Assembly: GCA_963834945.1 (NCBI GenBank)
Contig: CAWIDT010000001.1
Span: 620,001-684,000, forward strand
Direction: 5' to 3'
DNA length: 64,000 bases
From: R-RK-3 sp963834945
Lineage (GTDB): Bacteria > Pseudomonadota > Alphaproteobacteria > Rhizobiales > Rhodomicrobiaceae
Numbering within the stretch: the first letter of the stretch is position 1; each line of letters starts with the position of its first letter. Below, piece by piece: positions 1 through 7,676 of this stretch. The notes beneath the pieces were generated by a model that saw only the letters and a list, made by a program, of their open reading frames with translations, made no database searches and was not told the origin of the DNA. The translations under genes were made by a program, and so were the position numbers.

Positions 1-172
1 CGCGTGCGAAACGGCTGTCGTTCAAGATCTCGAAGCGCGGGTCAAGCGCGCGAAAACGCAGGCTACGCCCGTCGCGAACGCCAAATCCGGCTGAAACTCC
101 TTCTACGACCACCAGCACTGAGGCGGCATGTTCATATAACGAAACCTCCGTCTCTACACCGTCAGCCATCAT
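1..172 (-). CDS. Partial hypothetical protein, runs off left edge
   Basis: An open frame starts at tandem ATG codons (172-170 or 169-167) just after a GAGGAA ribosome binding site and stays open to the edge (57 codons). The visible N-terminus reads MMADGVETEVSLYEHAASVL and is followed by a Gly/Arg-rich segment. I do not recognise the family. The good start context and stop-free frame support a gene, but most of it lies outside the window. Confidence 0.45.
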   Translation of the reverse strand, partial: MMADGVETEVSLYEHAASVLVVVEGVSAGFGVRDGRSLRFRALDPRFEILNDSRFAR

Positions 173-404
173 TTCCTCGCCTTTAGGTTGTGTTCTTGTT
201 TTTAGCTCTCTAAAGCGCGAAAGAGCCAGAATTTGGGCAAACGTCCACGCGCTCCGAACGCGGTCTTATGTTGACCAGATTGGACGACAGATGAATGGAT
301 TTGTGCAATTTTCAACAAGTTGCAATTGCCTATTAAACTGTCGGAACAGTTTTCTGCAGCATGCTATGCACGGTTAGAGCCGTGTATTGAGTTGGATGAC
401 CACC
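173..404. other. Intergenic, nothing recognised
   Basis: This stretch lies between the leftward partial gene and the TonB-C-like gene. It is AT-richer than its surroundings and presumably carries divergent promoters. No RNA gene, repeat or clear terminator was recognised. Confidence 0.5.
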
Positions 405-734
405 ATGAGTTTCGACACCGTTCCGCCGGTTGCAGATGGTACAGATTACTCCTCGACTGCTTCAAAGTCGCAGACTCACAATTTTATGCTCCGCGTTCAG
501 GCCGCGATCGGCCCGAAGCATCTTGATGGCCAGGGTCTCCAGGGACGCGTTCTGGTCGCGTTTTCGATTTCGGAAAACGGCCAGCTGACCGGCGTGCGCC
601 TGGCGCAATCGAGCGGTTTCGACAAGCTCGACGCCCGGGCCATGCAGATCGTCGGGGCAGCCAATCTTCCCGTGCCGCCCGCGGGCTTGAGCATCATGCG
701 GCGGACTTACATTTCCGCCTTCAGCTTCGGATAG
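405..734 (+). CDS. TonB C-terminal-domain-like protein (small)
   Basis: A 109-aa protein in which residues about 40-109 match the TonB C-terminal fold: GRVLVAFSISENGQLTGVRL, then an S-SGF-KLD-A-I segment and a hydrophobic end. TonB links the inner-membrane proton-motive force to outer-membrane receptors, but no transmembrane anchor is visible here, so this may be a soluble TonB-C relative. ATG 405 is chosen over TTG 387 and ATG 396, which lack a better-spaced ribosome site. It ends 137 nt before the tRNA and is host DNA just outside the integrated element. Confidence 0.65.
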   Translation: MSFDTVPPVADGTDYSSTASKSQTHNFMLRVQAAIGPKHLDGQGLQGRVLVAFSISENGQLTGVRLAQSSGFDKLDARAMQIVGAANLPVPPAGLSIMRRTYISAFSFG

Positions 735-871
735 CCGCGCCCGAGGACAGCGCCGGCGCTTCCCCCCGCCCAATCTATTTGGTCCGCGAGAAAGCCGCGG
801 ATTGATTTCAGGCGCACGCGCCTGGAGGGTTGCGGCCTATGCCGGAATGCCTCTATAAAGGCCGCTCATCC

Positions 872-963
872 GGAGTGGTGGCCGAGCGGCTGAAGGCAAC
901 GGTTTGCTAAATCGTCATACGGGGAAACTCGTATCGGGGGTTCGAATCCCCCCCACTCCGCCA
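872..963 (+). tRNA. tRNA-Ser (anticodon GCU), intact, attachment target
   Basis: Acceptor arm GGAGTGG (872-878) pairs with CCACTCC (953-959), followed by discriminator G960 and an encoded CCA (961-963). The anticodon loop contains TTTGCTAAA, giving anticodon GCU (Ser, AGC/AGU codons). A long class II variable arm is present, as expected for tRNA-Ser. Its 3' end is duplicated at 28336-28349, so the gene is the integration site of the element to its right and remains complete after integration. Confidence 0.95.
950..963 (+). repeat. attL core: 3' end of tRNA-Ser
   Basis: The 14-bp sequence CCCCCACTCCGCCA at the 3' end of tRNA-Ser recurs in the same orientation at 28336-28349. The two copies bracket the integrase and the phage/plasmid genes, as expected for site-specific integration of a P4-type element into a tRNA 3' end. 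Confidence 0.85.
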
Positions 964-1047
964 TAACTCCTTAGCCAGCAACGGTTTTTTGGGCGTATTT
1001 TCTTTCCGCCCATCATTTTGCCCACCCACCTCTTCGGAGGGCGCGGC

Positions 1048-2013
1048 ATGACCGGACTCGTTTTCCTCGAAAACAATATTGCCCCGCAGTGCGTCATTGT
1101 GGGGGTCTGCACCTGCGGGCGTCCTCAGATGCTCGCCGAATGCCTCGACAGCCTTGGCGAACAGCTTACCCTGCCTGACATCACGATCGAAATCGTCGTC
1201 GTCGACAACCAGGCGCTTCCGGTGGCGCGTGGCATCGTCGACGCATTCAGACGGCGCTCGCCCTTCCCAGTGCATTTCATCCATGAGCCGCGGCGCGGCA
1301 TCGCGACTGCCCGCAATCGGGTGCTCGACCATGCGACTGAGCGATGTGCCCAGTGGGTCGCCTTCATCGACGATGACGAGATCGCGGAACCGGATTGGGT
1401 ATCCAACCTCATGGCACCCGGATATCGCGGCCCGATTCTGGCGGGCGCTGTAAGGCGCCGCTGGCCGAGCGAGCTGCCTTTCTGGTGCCTGCCGCGCGAG
1501 CGTAAGGATCGGGAGGAAGGCAAACGCATCAAGCATGCCGTCACCGGAAATGTCCGGTTCAGCACAGACCTGATTCGGGCTGGCCTGCGGTTCAACGAGG
1601 AGCTGCGGCTCATGGGCGGCGAGGATCAGGAATTCTTCACCGCCGCTCACAACGCCGGGTTTGAAATCCGCCAGACGGAACGGGCGGTCGTCGTTGAGAC
1701 GGTTCATCTGGAACGGCAGACATACTCCGCGCACGTCTACCGCGCCTATTGGTGCGCGGCGAGCGACGTTCGGCGACTGGCGATCGCCAAGGGCTGGTGG
1801 AACGCCATCTCCTGCAAGGCACACACAATTCCGTTCCTGCTCGTCGCAGGGCCGATCGAAGTGCTTGCGAGCCCGCTGTTCCTCGTCGGCGGCGTCCGAA
1901 TGTTCAAGCGCCGCGCTATATCTGGCGGGAAAAAGACCGCCAAGGCCATCGGCCGGGCAGCCGCCATGATTGGCCATCTCCCGCAGCCCTATCGCGTCAT
2001 CGCGGGGAGATAA
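1048..2013 (+). CDS. Glycosyltransferase family 2 (element cargo)
   Basis: A 321-aa GT-A fold protein. The N-terminal beta-strand (VIVGVCTCGRPQML) binds the nucleotide sugar, and the metal-binding DXD motif appears as FIDDDEIAEPDW near residue 115. A later GGEDQEFFTAAHNAG segment fits the acceptor/catalytic region of GT2 enzymes of the ExoM/WaaE kind. The C-terminus is hydrophobic and may contact membrane. ATG 1048 is preferred to TTG 1018 because CGGAGGG lies 6-7 nt upstream. It is the first gene inside attL and probably modifies a host surface glycan, a common role for prophage cargo; that role is inferred. Confidence 0.85.
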   Translation: MTGLVFLENNIAPQCVIVGVCTCGRPQMLAECLDSLGEQLTLPDITIEIVVVDNQALPVARGIVDAFRRRSPFPVHFIHEPRRGIATARNRVLDHATERCAQWVAFIDDDEIAEPDWVSNLMAPGYRGPILAGAVRRRWPSELPFWCLPRERKDREEGKRIKHAVTGNVRFSTDLIRAGLRFNEELRLMGGEDQEFFTAAHNAGFEIRQTERAVVVETVHLERQTYSAHVYRAYWCAASDVRRLAIAKGWWNAISCKAHTIPFLLVAGPIEVLASPLFLVGGVRMFKRRAISGGKKTAKAIGRAAAMIGHLPQPYRVIAGR

Positions 2014-2016
2014 CCG

Positions 2017-2619
2017 ATGGGACACGCGGTCTCGGATCCCGACAGCGGCATGAAGCCAATTCGCGAACTCGCCGACAAGATCGCGGCGGCTGTCGTCGCG
2101 TGTGTCAACGGCGACCTCGAAAACTACGACATGCTGGTCCTCAACAACATCGAGCAGGTGATTGAAGCGGCGCTGATCCTGCACGGCCGGCCTGGCGTCG
2201 AAACTTCCACCGCGGCCAAGTCCCACCTCCAAGTGCTCCAACTCGTCGCCGAGGCGCGATTGTGCTGCGACGCGTTCCTGCTTGGCGCTGATTCTCTTCT
2301 GATACGACAGACCCTACCTGCCGCGCTCGCTGAGCTGACGGCGCTTAAGCGCATGGCCGAGCGATCTGCTGACGCGATGATGGCGCTTCAGGCAGCGCTG
2401 CGATCCGACACCGGGCAGCCGGTAAAACCCTCCTCCGACGATCTCGAAACAGCCGTCAAGGCGCTCGAATTTTATGCGGAGGGCGACAATCACAAGAGCA
2501 CTGGCGGCAACCCTTCAGCAGTCGCCCGCGATAGGGGGCGCACGGCCCGCGAGGCGCTTGAGACGCTGAGCGGCGAGACCGACGACAATTCCGAGCACGA
2601 AGGCGAGGAAGAGGAATAA
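2017..2619 (+). CDS. Hypothetical protein, acidic tail
   Basis: A 200-aa alpha-helical protein starting 3 nt after the glycosyltransferase, with GGGGAGATAACC as ribosome site, so probably co-transcribed with it. It contains helices rich in Ala/Leu, one CC pair (LCCDAFLLG) and a C-terminus of Glu/Asp repeats ending EGEEEE. No family is recognised. An internal ATG at 2050 is an alternative start. Confidence 0.6.
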   Translation: MGHAVSDPDSGMKPIRELADKIAAAVVACVNGDLENYDMLVLNNIEQVIEAALILHGRPGVETSTAAKSHLQVLQLVAEARLCCDAFLLGADSLLIRQTLPAALAELTALKRMAERSADAMMALQAALRSDTGQPVKPSSDDLETAVKALEFYAEGDNHKSTGGNPSAVARDRGRTAREALETLSGETDDNSEHEGEEEE

Positions 2620-2678
2620 GCACGCCCGCCTCGGCGCGCCTGCCTGGTTCGTTGCGTCCCAAGTCCTGAAACGCAAAA

Positions 2679-2698
2679 CCCCCGCTGGTGGGCGGGGG
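2679..2698 (-). terminator. Stem-loop, terminator-like on the minus strand
   Basis: CCCCCGC and GCGGGGG form a 7-bp stem with AAAA on its left side, so the U-tract follows the stem only in minus-strand transcripts. No minus-strand gene is visible immediately to the right, so its client is unclear. Confidence 0.4.
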
Positions 2699-2761
2699 GA
2701 ATGCAGGCGGCCCCAAAAGGGCAGCAAAATCGTAGTGGCAGCGACCTTGCTCTACTGATTT

Positions 2762-2780
2762 GGGGCTTTCTGCAAGCCCC
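2762..2780 (+). promoter_or_regulatory. Stem-loop in leader of the wHTH gene
   Basis: GGGGCTT and AAGCCCC form a 7-bp stem with a 5-nt loop about 40 nt upstream of GTG 2818. The poor T-run argues for an attenuator or structural leader rather than a strong terminator. Its presence supports GTG 2818 over ATG 2701 as the start of the next gene. Confidence 0.35.
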
Positions 2781-2817
2781 TTCGCACGCCTCCGGCTCAG
2801 CTGGAGATTTTTCCACA

Positions 2818-3462
2818 GTGCAGACCGTTTCGCAGATCCTCCGCCGGCAGCGCAGCCGGCCCCGCACCCGTGTGCGCTATCGTCACAAGGCGGTTTTCGT
2901 GCGCGATCCCCTGGCGCATTCCACGCCGCTTGACCGCAACGCCCGCGCGAGCCTGATCTTCCTCGCCGAGCGCCTGGAGCGCCGCACCAAGGGCAAGGGC
3001 CGCAGGAATGGCGCGCTGGGCGCGATCGGCCTTGATGTCCTCCGCGCGCTGCTTTTCAGATTTGCCGACAGGCGGACCGGGCTCTGTTTCCCATCCTACC
3101 TCACCCTGCAGGCGCTGACCGGCCGGTGCCGTGGCGCGATCGCAGCAGCTCTGAGGCGATTGGAGCATGCAGGCATCATCAAGATCATGCGGCGCCTGAA
3201 GCGGATCTGGATCGAGCGCCTGAGCCCGATCACGGGCCGGCCGGAGCGTATCATGGCGACGGTGCAGGATAGCAACCTCTACGGCTTCTCGGGCCCCGAG
3301 GCGCTCGCCAGCCGCCTGGACGGCTATGTGGAGGCCTACGCCCCTCCTCTGCCGAGAAAAACCGACGTGCTTGCACGTCTCATTGCTTCTTTAAATGAGG
3401 GGCTTGGACCTTCTCCCCACGCCGTAAACTCTGCTTTGCCGGGATTGGAGGGAGCGAGATGA
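2818..3462 (+). CDS. Winged-helix replication-type protein
   Basis: A 214-aa basic protein resembling the helix-turn-helix proteins common on alphaproteobacterial plasmids and prophages. After an Arg-rich N-terminus (LRRQRSRPRTRVRYRH) comes LDRNARASLIFLAERLERR, then a wHTH: FPSYLTLQALTGRCRGAIAA followed by LRRLEHAGIIKIMRR. Such proteins are often annotated as replication-associated, but the biochemical role is not established. The start is GTG 2818 behind GGAG; the longer ATG 2701 form would read through two stem-loops. It could act in element replication together with the ParA pair downstream. Confidence 0.6.
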   Translation: MQTVSQILRRQRSRPRTRVRYRHKAVFVRDPLAHSTPLDRNARASLIFLAERLERRTKGKGRRNGALGAIGLDVLRALLFRFADRRTGLCFPSYLTLQALTGRCRGAIAAALRRLEHAGIIKIMRRLKRIWIERLSPITGRPERIMATVQDSNLYGFSGPEALASRLDGYVEAYAPPLPRKTDVLARLIASLNEGLGPSPHAVNSALPGLEGAR

Positions 3463-3552
3463 AAAGGTGGACGGCAAGGCGACTTCCCGCAGGCGGGCAA
3501 TCATCCACACGCGGCGCTATTCAGAGTCAAGTGTCTGGCCCCGTTAGTCAAA

Positions 3553-3858
3553 CTACTGACATTGCCCATTTGCGTTATCCGAGGGAATATAACAAGTGTT
3601 GCAGCAGTCATCGGGATAGTCTGGCCCGCACGCACATCCCCGAGGGGCGCACACGTTTTCGTCACAGAAGTCGATTTTTCTAAGCAGCTTTGTGCGCGGC
3701 GTCATTTGTCGTGCAGATTTACTGATCGCAGAACTAGCAAATCTGTAGGCATTATTTGGGGTTACATTGAAGGTGCTGCCGGCAACGTCTTGTGCGTTTA
3801 CGAGTGCCGGCCAACCGAAGGCCATTGCAGTGGCAATTGCCAGCGTCCGAATATCCAT
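3553..3858 (-). CDS. Small Cys-rich secreted protein
   Basis: A 101-aa protein with a classical signal peptide (MDIRTLAIATAMAFGWPALVNAQ, cleavage near VNA-Q). The mature C-terminal half carries eight cysteines in about 38 residues, including CACG and DCCNTC, which could form four disulfides. The ribosome site GGAG lies 8 nt upstream. No family is recognised. It sits alone in reverse orientation between rightward genes, convergent with the wHTH gene. Export to the periplasm or outside is predicted from the signal; function is unknown. Confidence 0.6.
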   Translation of the reverse strand: MDIRTLAIATAMAFGWPALVNAQDVAGSTFNVTPNNAYRFASSAISKSARQMTPRTKLLRKIDFCDENVCAPRGCACGPDYPDDCCNTCYIPSDNANGQCQ

Positions 3859-3993
3859 AATTACAACTCCACGGGTCGCGAGCGGTGGCGGGGCTGGCCC
3901 GCCTCATATGTCGACCAATTACAGCTGCCAAGCAGCCGAAAAAAAATATGTCAATCTGCTGGGCTTGTCATTGCGCAATTACCAATTTTTGCG

Positions 3994-5128
3994 TCAGTTC
4001 GCCGCGGCGAGCCGAATGGCCTGCCTAAGCGTTACTCCCGTATAGATCACCTTGCCCCCGCGCTTGATCTTGTTGAAGCCAATTCGGCCATGGCGCTCCC
4101 GAAAGCTGTCTGGCTGAGCTCGGTGCCGGTATCGGCGAGGAATGCCGCGTGGACTTCGCCAGCGCCCACAGCAACTCTCCAGGACGGTCGATGAGCGAGT
4201 CCGCTGCCCAAGCCTTCACCGGGTCGATCACACCCGCGGGCGGCCTGCGGCTGGCCCGACGCTTGCGTTTCTCGGGACGAGACCTTGGTGCTGGCTTCGG
4301 TGACGCCGGCGCCGGTTTCAGATCGCGATCAATCTCATGCTTTGACCGCTCGATGCCCCACATGATGAGCTTCACGGCCGGATGGCCGAGCGCGGCGAAG
4401 ATCTGCGTCACCAGGATGGACAGCAGCGCGAAGCCGACATCGATCGTTTGCGCCACCTCGGCCGGCTTCCAACCCGTCTGAGCCGCGATCCACACCGCCG
4501 ACATCGGAAGCCGCGCCGATCCGCCTTTCGCCCGCTGCTGAGCCGTCTTGACACGCTGGCGGGCGGTTTCCGCACGGTCGAGCGCGGCCGCTTTCGCCTT
4601 CGTCTGGCCAAGCCTGCCGATCAGCGCCGCATAGGCGTCCTTGGCGGCCTCGCACTTGCCGAGGCATCCGCCGCGTTCCGCTTCCCGATCGGCCTTGGCC
4701 TTCGCCGCGTCCACCAGAAGCTTCAGCTCGTCGACCGTGGCCAATTCCGAGATCGCCGCTGCCTCGGCACGGGCCTCGCCCTCATCGCGCCGGGCGTCGG
4801 CTTCGTCCCGCCGGGCTGATTCATATCCGTCCGCCGACGTCTGCCGTGCAGCCGCAACCTCGCCCTGCCGCGCCGTGTAGGCCAGGAATGCCGCCATCAC
4901 GGTCAGGATGATGCACCCGGCGGTGCCGAGGCCGAAGAGCCAGCTCCAGCCTTTCATCCCGGCGACGGCCGGCAGCGCCGCGACGCCGATCGCCGCGAGC
5001 ACCAGCACGCCGGCGAGCTCGTGGCTGACCGTCGCGCCATACTGCCAGTTGTTCAGGATATCTATCCGTAAGCCTGCCACGCAGATCGCCCCCAGGAGCA
5101 TCCCCGCCAGGACACTTAACGCCCGCAT
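3994..5128 (-). CDS. Membrane/coiled-coil protein with primase-type C-terminal wHTH (frameshifted)
   Basis: The N-terminus has three membrane segments (residues about 1-85), then a charged helical region (AARRDEADARRDEGEARAEA) likely to form a coiled coil, another hydrophobic stretch (VGFALLSILVTQIFAALGHP) and a basic linker. The single open frame ends at 4025 with an unnatural tail. Reading across one shift near 4145 and a second near 4088 recovers VHAAFLADTGTELSQTAFG and then GFNKIKRGGKVIYTGVTLRQ, ending at TGA 3994. That matches the winged-helix domain at the C-terminus of P4/D5-type phage primases. The mixture of membrane anchor and DNA-binding domain is unusual. It is divergent from parA. 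Confidence 0.55.
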
Positions 5129-5211
5129 TTTCCGTTCCCCCGCAACGATTTCAGGACAGTTGGCAGGACAAATGCTATCTGTCCGTGACTGCGTGCCTTG
5201 ACTGTCCTTGT
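5108..5211. promoter_or_regulatory. Repeated AGGACA boxes in the divergent parA intergenic region
   Basis: The hexamer AGGACA recurs at about 5109, 5153 and 5165, and its inverted form TGTCC(T/G) at about 5179 and 5204. The boxes lie between the divergent membrane/wHTH gene and parA and could be operator sites for the partition proteins or a repressor. Binding is inferred. Confidence 0.35.
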
Positions 5212-5221
5212 ACTACGTGTG

Positions 5222-5260
5222 TGCGCAATCGCGCAATGGGCATATATGCAATTGCGCAAT
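5222..5260. promoter_or_regulatory. Iteron-like GCGCAAT repeats upstream of parA (candidate centromere)
   Basis: GCGCAAT occurs at 5223, 5231 and within ATTGCGCAAT (5251-5260), the last being a perfect palindrome. The repeats lie 50-85 nt upstream of parA. ParA/ribbon-helix-helix partition cassettes commonly bind such arrays upstream of the operon as operator and centromere; that this array does so is inferred. Confidence 0.4.
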
Positions 5261-5307
5261 CACGTGATTACTGATAGATGTGAGCGGTAAACGCGGAGAT
5301 AACGCAG

Positions 5308-5937
5308 ATGCACATCATTGCCATCGGCCAGCAGAAGGGGGGCGTCGGGAAAAGCGCGCTCGCCATCAATCTGGCGTGCCAGGCAGTCGCGGGGGGAAAG
5401 GCGGCCGCCGTCGTCGATATGGACGCCGAACAGGGAACGGCTGCACGCTGGGGGAGCAGACGAAGCGAGTCGGCGCCGGCTGTGCTCACAGCAGACGCCC
5501 GCACTCTTGGCAGTGAATTGGCGAGGCTGCGAGCCGCCGGCGCGACATGGGCCTTCCTCGATCTGCCCGGCAGGAGCGCGCCGATCGCCACCGCCGGCAT
5601 GAAGGCAGCCGAATTCGTGCTGATCCCGTGCCGGCCGGTTGACGTCGATATCGAGGCCAGCATCACGACGGTGCAAGGCGTCGTGCGCTCGGGGAAGCCC
5701 TATGCCTACCTGATGAATATCGTCCCGCAGGGAAGCGCCGTGCGAGCCAAGAAGGTGCTCAAGGCACTGGAAGATGCAGGCCATCCGGTATGCCCGATCA
5801 TTATCGGGCAAAGGGCCGAAGTACCGGACGCCATTGCCAGAGGCAAAGGCATCAACGAAGTGAGCGCGAAGGGCGCCGCTGCAAAGGATTTCGCGGAATT
5901 GTTCGCGTGGCTGAATGAGCAAGTGAAGGGCATCTGA
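5308..5937 (+). CDS. parA: ParA-family partition ATPase
   Basis: A 209-aa protein with a deviant Walker A motif KGGVGKS at residues 9-15, a switch with VVDMDAEQGTAARW and a LDLPG Walker B-like strand near residue 87. This is the small ParA/MinD-like type without an N-terminal HTH (type Ib/MipZ size class). It moves DNA cargo over the nucleoid by ATP-dependent binding. The ribbon-helix-helix gene begins 2 nt after its stop, so the two form one cassette. A partition system suggests a plasmid-like phase or stabilisation after excision. Confidence 0.85.
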   Translation: MHIIAIGQQKGGVGKSALAINLACQAVAGGKAAAVVDMDAEQGTAARWGSRRSESAPAVLTADARTLGSELARLRAAGATWAFLDLPGRSAPIATAGMKAAEFVLIPCRPVDVDIEASITTVQGVVRSGKPYAYLMNIVPQGSAVRAKKVLKALEDAGHPVCPIIIGQRAEVPDAIARGKGINEVSAKGAAAKDFAELFAWLNEQVKGI

Positions 5938-5938
5938 A

Positions 5939-6208
5939 ATGGTGAAAAAGTCTGACGAGCACATCCTTGGCGCCGATCTGCAAAACGCTCTCGGCAAGGT
6001 GGCCGCACCCCGCGCCACGAAGGTCGCGGAGACGCGCGGACAGCCCGAACGGGACAAGGTCGCGGCGACGTTCTACATCCCGCGCGCGACACATAAGCGG
6101 CTGAAGGAAATGGCGCTGGCGCGGTCGACATCGCTGCAGCAGCTGCTCGAGGAGGCGGTCGACGAATGGCTGGGGCGCTCGGGCGAGCCGCCGTTCCACC
6201 CGGAGTAG
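5939..6208 (+). CDS. Ribbon-helix-helix partner of ParA
   Basis: An 89-aa protein starting 2 nt after parA. The C-terminal half (ATFYIPRATHKRLKEMALAR, then STSLQQLLEEAVDEWL) is a typical beta-alpha-alpha RHH DNA-binding dimer as in CopG/ParG. The N-terminal 45 residues look disordered and may stimulate the ParA ATPase as in ParG/ParF systems. It is therefore the likely centromere-binding protein, acting on the repeats upstream of parA. Confidence 0.7.
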   Translation: MVKKSDEHILGADLQNALGKVAAPRATKVAETRGQPERDKVAATFYIPRATHKRLKEMALARSTSLQQLLEEAVDEWLGRSGEPPFHPE

Positions 6209-6354
6209 GGACACGGGGGCTGAAATCGCTCGTTTTTCATTGGGGGGTTTACCGGACCAAGCCCCCAGGACGGATGGGTCGTCGGGACTAAGCCGCCGCC
6301 AAAACCATCCTGCATTCGCGGGCAGAGTCCTCACCAATGGGTGATGAAAGTAGC

Positions 6355-6386
6355 TTATTAAAGGAAAACGGCCTATCCTTTAATAA
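6355..6386. promoter_or_regulatory. Perfect 11-bp inverted repeat upstream of fic (operator)
   Basis: TTATTAAAGGA (6355-6365) and TCCTTTAATAA (6376-6386) are exact inverse complements separated by 10 nt. This is the expected geometry of a dimeric repressor site. The Fic protein has its own C-terminal winged helix, so autoregulation is a reasonable guess. Confidence 0.6.
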
Positions 6387-6396
6387 CCCAAATCGT

Positions 6397-6416
6397 AATG
6401 AAAGGATGCTTTCATT
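6397..6416 (+). promoter_or_regulatory. Hairpin covering the fic ribosome site and start
   Basis: AATGAAAG and CTTTCATT form a perfect 8-bp stem with loop GATG. The loop holds the ATG at 6406, and the left arm holds AAAGG, the only good ribosome site for the in-frame TTG at 6415. Folding of the mRNA would hide both signals. Confidence 0.45.
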
Positions 6417-7617
6417 GACACCTCCATCCACGGAACTAACCCGTTCTGGCCGGTATGAGGTCACCACATATGCTGGCGAACGCGTGCGGGCTTTTATTCC
6501 CGCTCCACTGCCCCCACACCCTGCACTCGATCTGCGTCCCTTTCAGCAATTGCTCGATCGTGCAAATCAGGCGCTCGGCCGCTTGGATGGGGCCGCGGCA
6601 ATTCTGCCTGACGCGCCGTTCTTTCTCTACATGTATGTGCGCAAGGAGGCGGTGCTTTCGTCACAAATCGAAGGGACGCAATCCTCCCTCTCTGACCTGT
6701 TGCTCTTCGAAGCGGAAGAAGTCCCAGGCGTGCCGCTGGATGACGTTCAAGAGGTATCGAATTACGTTGCTGCTATGTCATACGGGCTCACCCGACTTCG
6801 TGAGAGCTTCCCATTATCATCAAGGCTTTTACGCGAAATACATCAGATCTTGCTCCAAGGCGGCAGGGGTGAAAATCAGGACCCTGGGGAGTTTCGCCAC
6901 AGTCAGAATTGGATCGGGGGCACAAGGCCGGGCAATGCGAGGTTCGTGCCGCCGCCACCGGAACACCTAGCAACTTGCATTAGCGATCTAGAGCGTTTTT
7001 TGCACGCCGAAACACCGGAAATGCCGGTCTTAATCAAGGCCGGCTTGGCGCACGTTCAATTCGAAACCATCCACCCATTCCTGGATGGAAACGGACGCCT
7101 GGGGCGCCTGCTAATTACGCTGTTTCTTTGCGAGCGGGGCGTCCTGCGAGACCCGCTACTGTATCTCAGCCTCTATTTTAAAGCGAACCGCGATGCCTAT
7201 TACGACCTATTGCAGGCCGTGCGTGAAAATGGGGATTGGGAGAGCTGGCTCCGCTTTTTCCTCATCGGCGTTTGTGAGACTGCGACGCAAGCCGCCGAAA
7301 CAGCACGGCGGATTTTGGCGCTTTTCGAGGCCGATCGCCGCACAATTGAGAACCTTGGGCGGCCCGCGTCGTCAGCCTTTCGCGTTCATCATCTTCTCCA
7401 GACCAAGCCGTTGATAACCATTTCGCAGGCCGCAAAGGCGCTCGGACTGTCACAGCCCACGATCACCAAATCCTTGGGCCACCTGGCGGACGCGGGCATT
7501 GTCCGGGAGGCGACAGGACGCCAGCGCGGAAAGGCATTTGTTTATGACCGGTACCTCACGGTGCTTAACGAGGGTACCGAGCCGTTTCCAAATCCTGCAC
7601 GCTCTCAATCGCAATGA
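6406..7617 (+). CDS. Fic-family protein (AMPylation-type) with C-terminal winged helix
   Basis: About 403 aa. The active-site motif HPFLDGNGRLGRL is complete, including the catalytic His and the phosphate-binding Asn-Gly-Arg. An N-terminal inhibitory motif (SSQIEGTQS, Glu placed to contact the second Arg) marks a class II self-inhibited Fic. The C-terminus has a wHTH (TISQAAKALGLSQPTITKSL). Fic enzymes usually transfer AMP to Ser/Thr/Tyr of target proteins; the target is unknown. The start is uncertain: ATG 6337 gives a longer form across the operator, ATG 6406 lies in a hairpin loop, and TTG 6415 has the best-spaced AAAGGA. GC content is lower than its neighbours, suggesting recent transfer. 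Confidence 0.85.
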   Translation: MLSLTPPSTELTRSGRYEVTTYAGERVRAFIPAPLPPHPALDLRPFQQLLDRANQALGRLDGAAAILPDAPFFLYMYVRKEAVLSSQIEGTQSSLSDLLLFEAEEVPGVPLDDVQEVSNYVAAMSYGLTRLRESFPLSSRLLREIHQILLQGGRGENQDPGEFRHSQNWIGGTRPGNARFVPPPPEHLATCISDLERFLHAETPEMPVLIKAGLAHVQFETIHPFLDGNGRLGRLLITLFLCERGVLRDPLLYLSLYFKANRDAYYDLLQAVRENGDWESWLRFFLIGVCETATQAAETARRILALFEADRRTIENLGRPASSAFRVHHLLQTKPLITISQAAKALGLSQPTITKSLGHLADAGIVREATGRQRGKAFVYDRYLTVLNEGTEPFPNPARSQSQ

Positions 7618-7676
7618 TCACTAGCGATCGGCAGGGGTCGGTCGGCAAAGGCGTGGGGGGTCGAAACCAAAAGGGT

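Noticed and set aside
4..186. A 60-codon + strand frame at the left edge
   Set aside because: The minus-strand frame over the same bases has a tandem ATG with a good ribosome site and a more natural composition.
907..2241. A 444-codon minus-strand frame
   Set aside because: It runs antisense through the tRNA-Ser and the glycosyltransferase; the GT2 frame has domain support and the antisense one has none.
3459..3683. A 74-codon + strand frame after the wHTH gene
   Set aside because: It overlaps the Cys-rich secreted protein, which has a signal peptide and a ribosome site; this one has neither.
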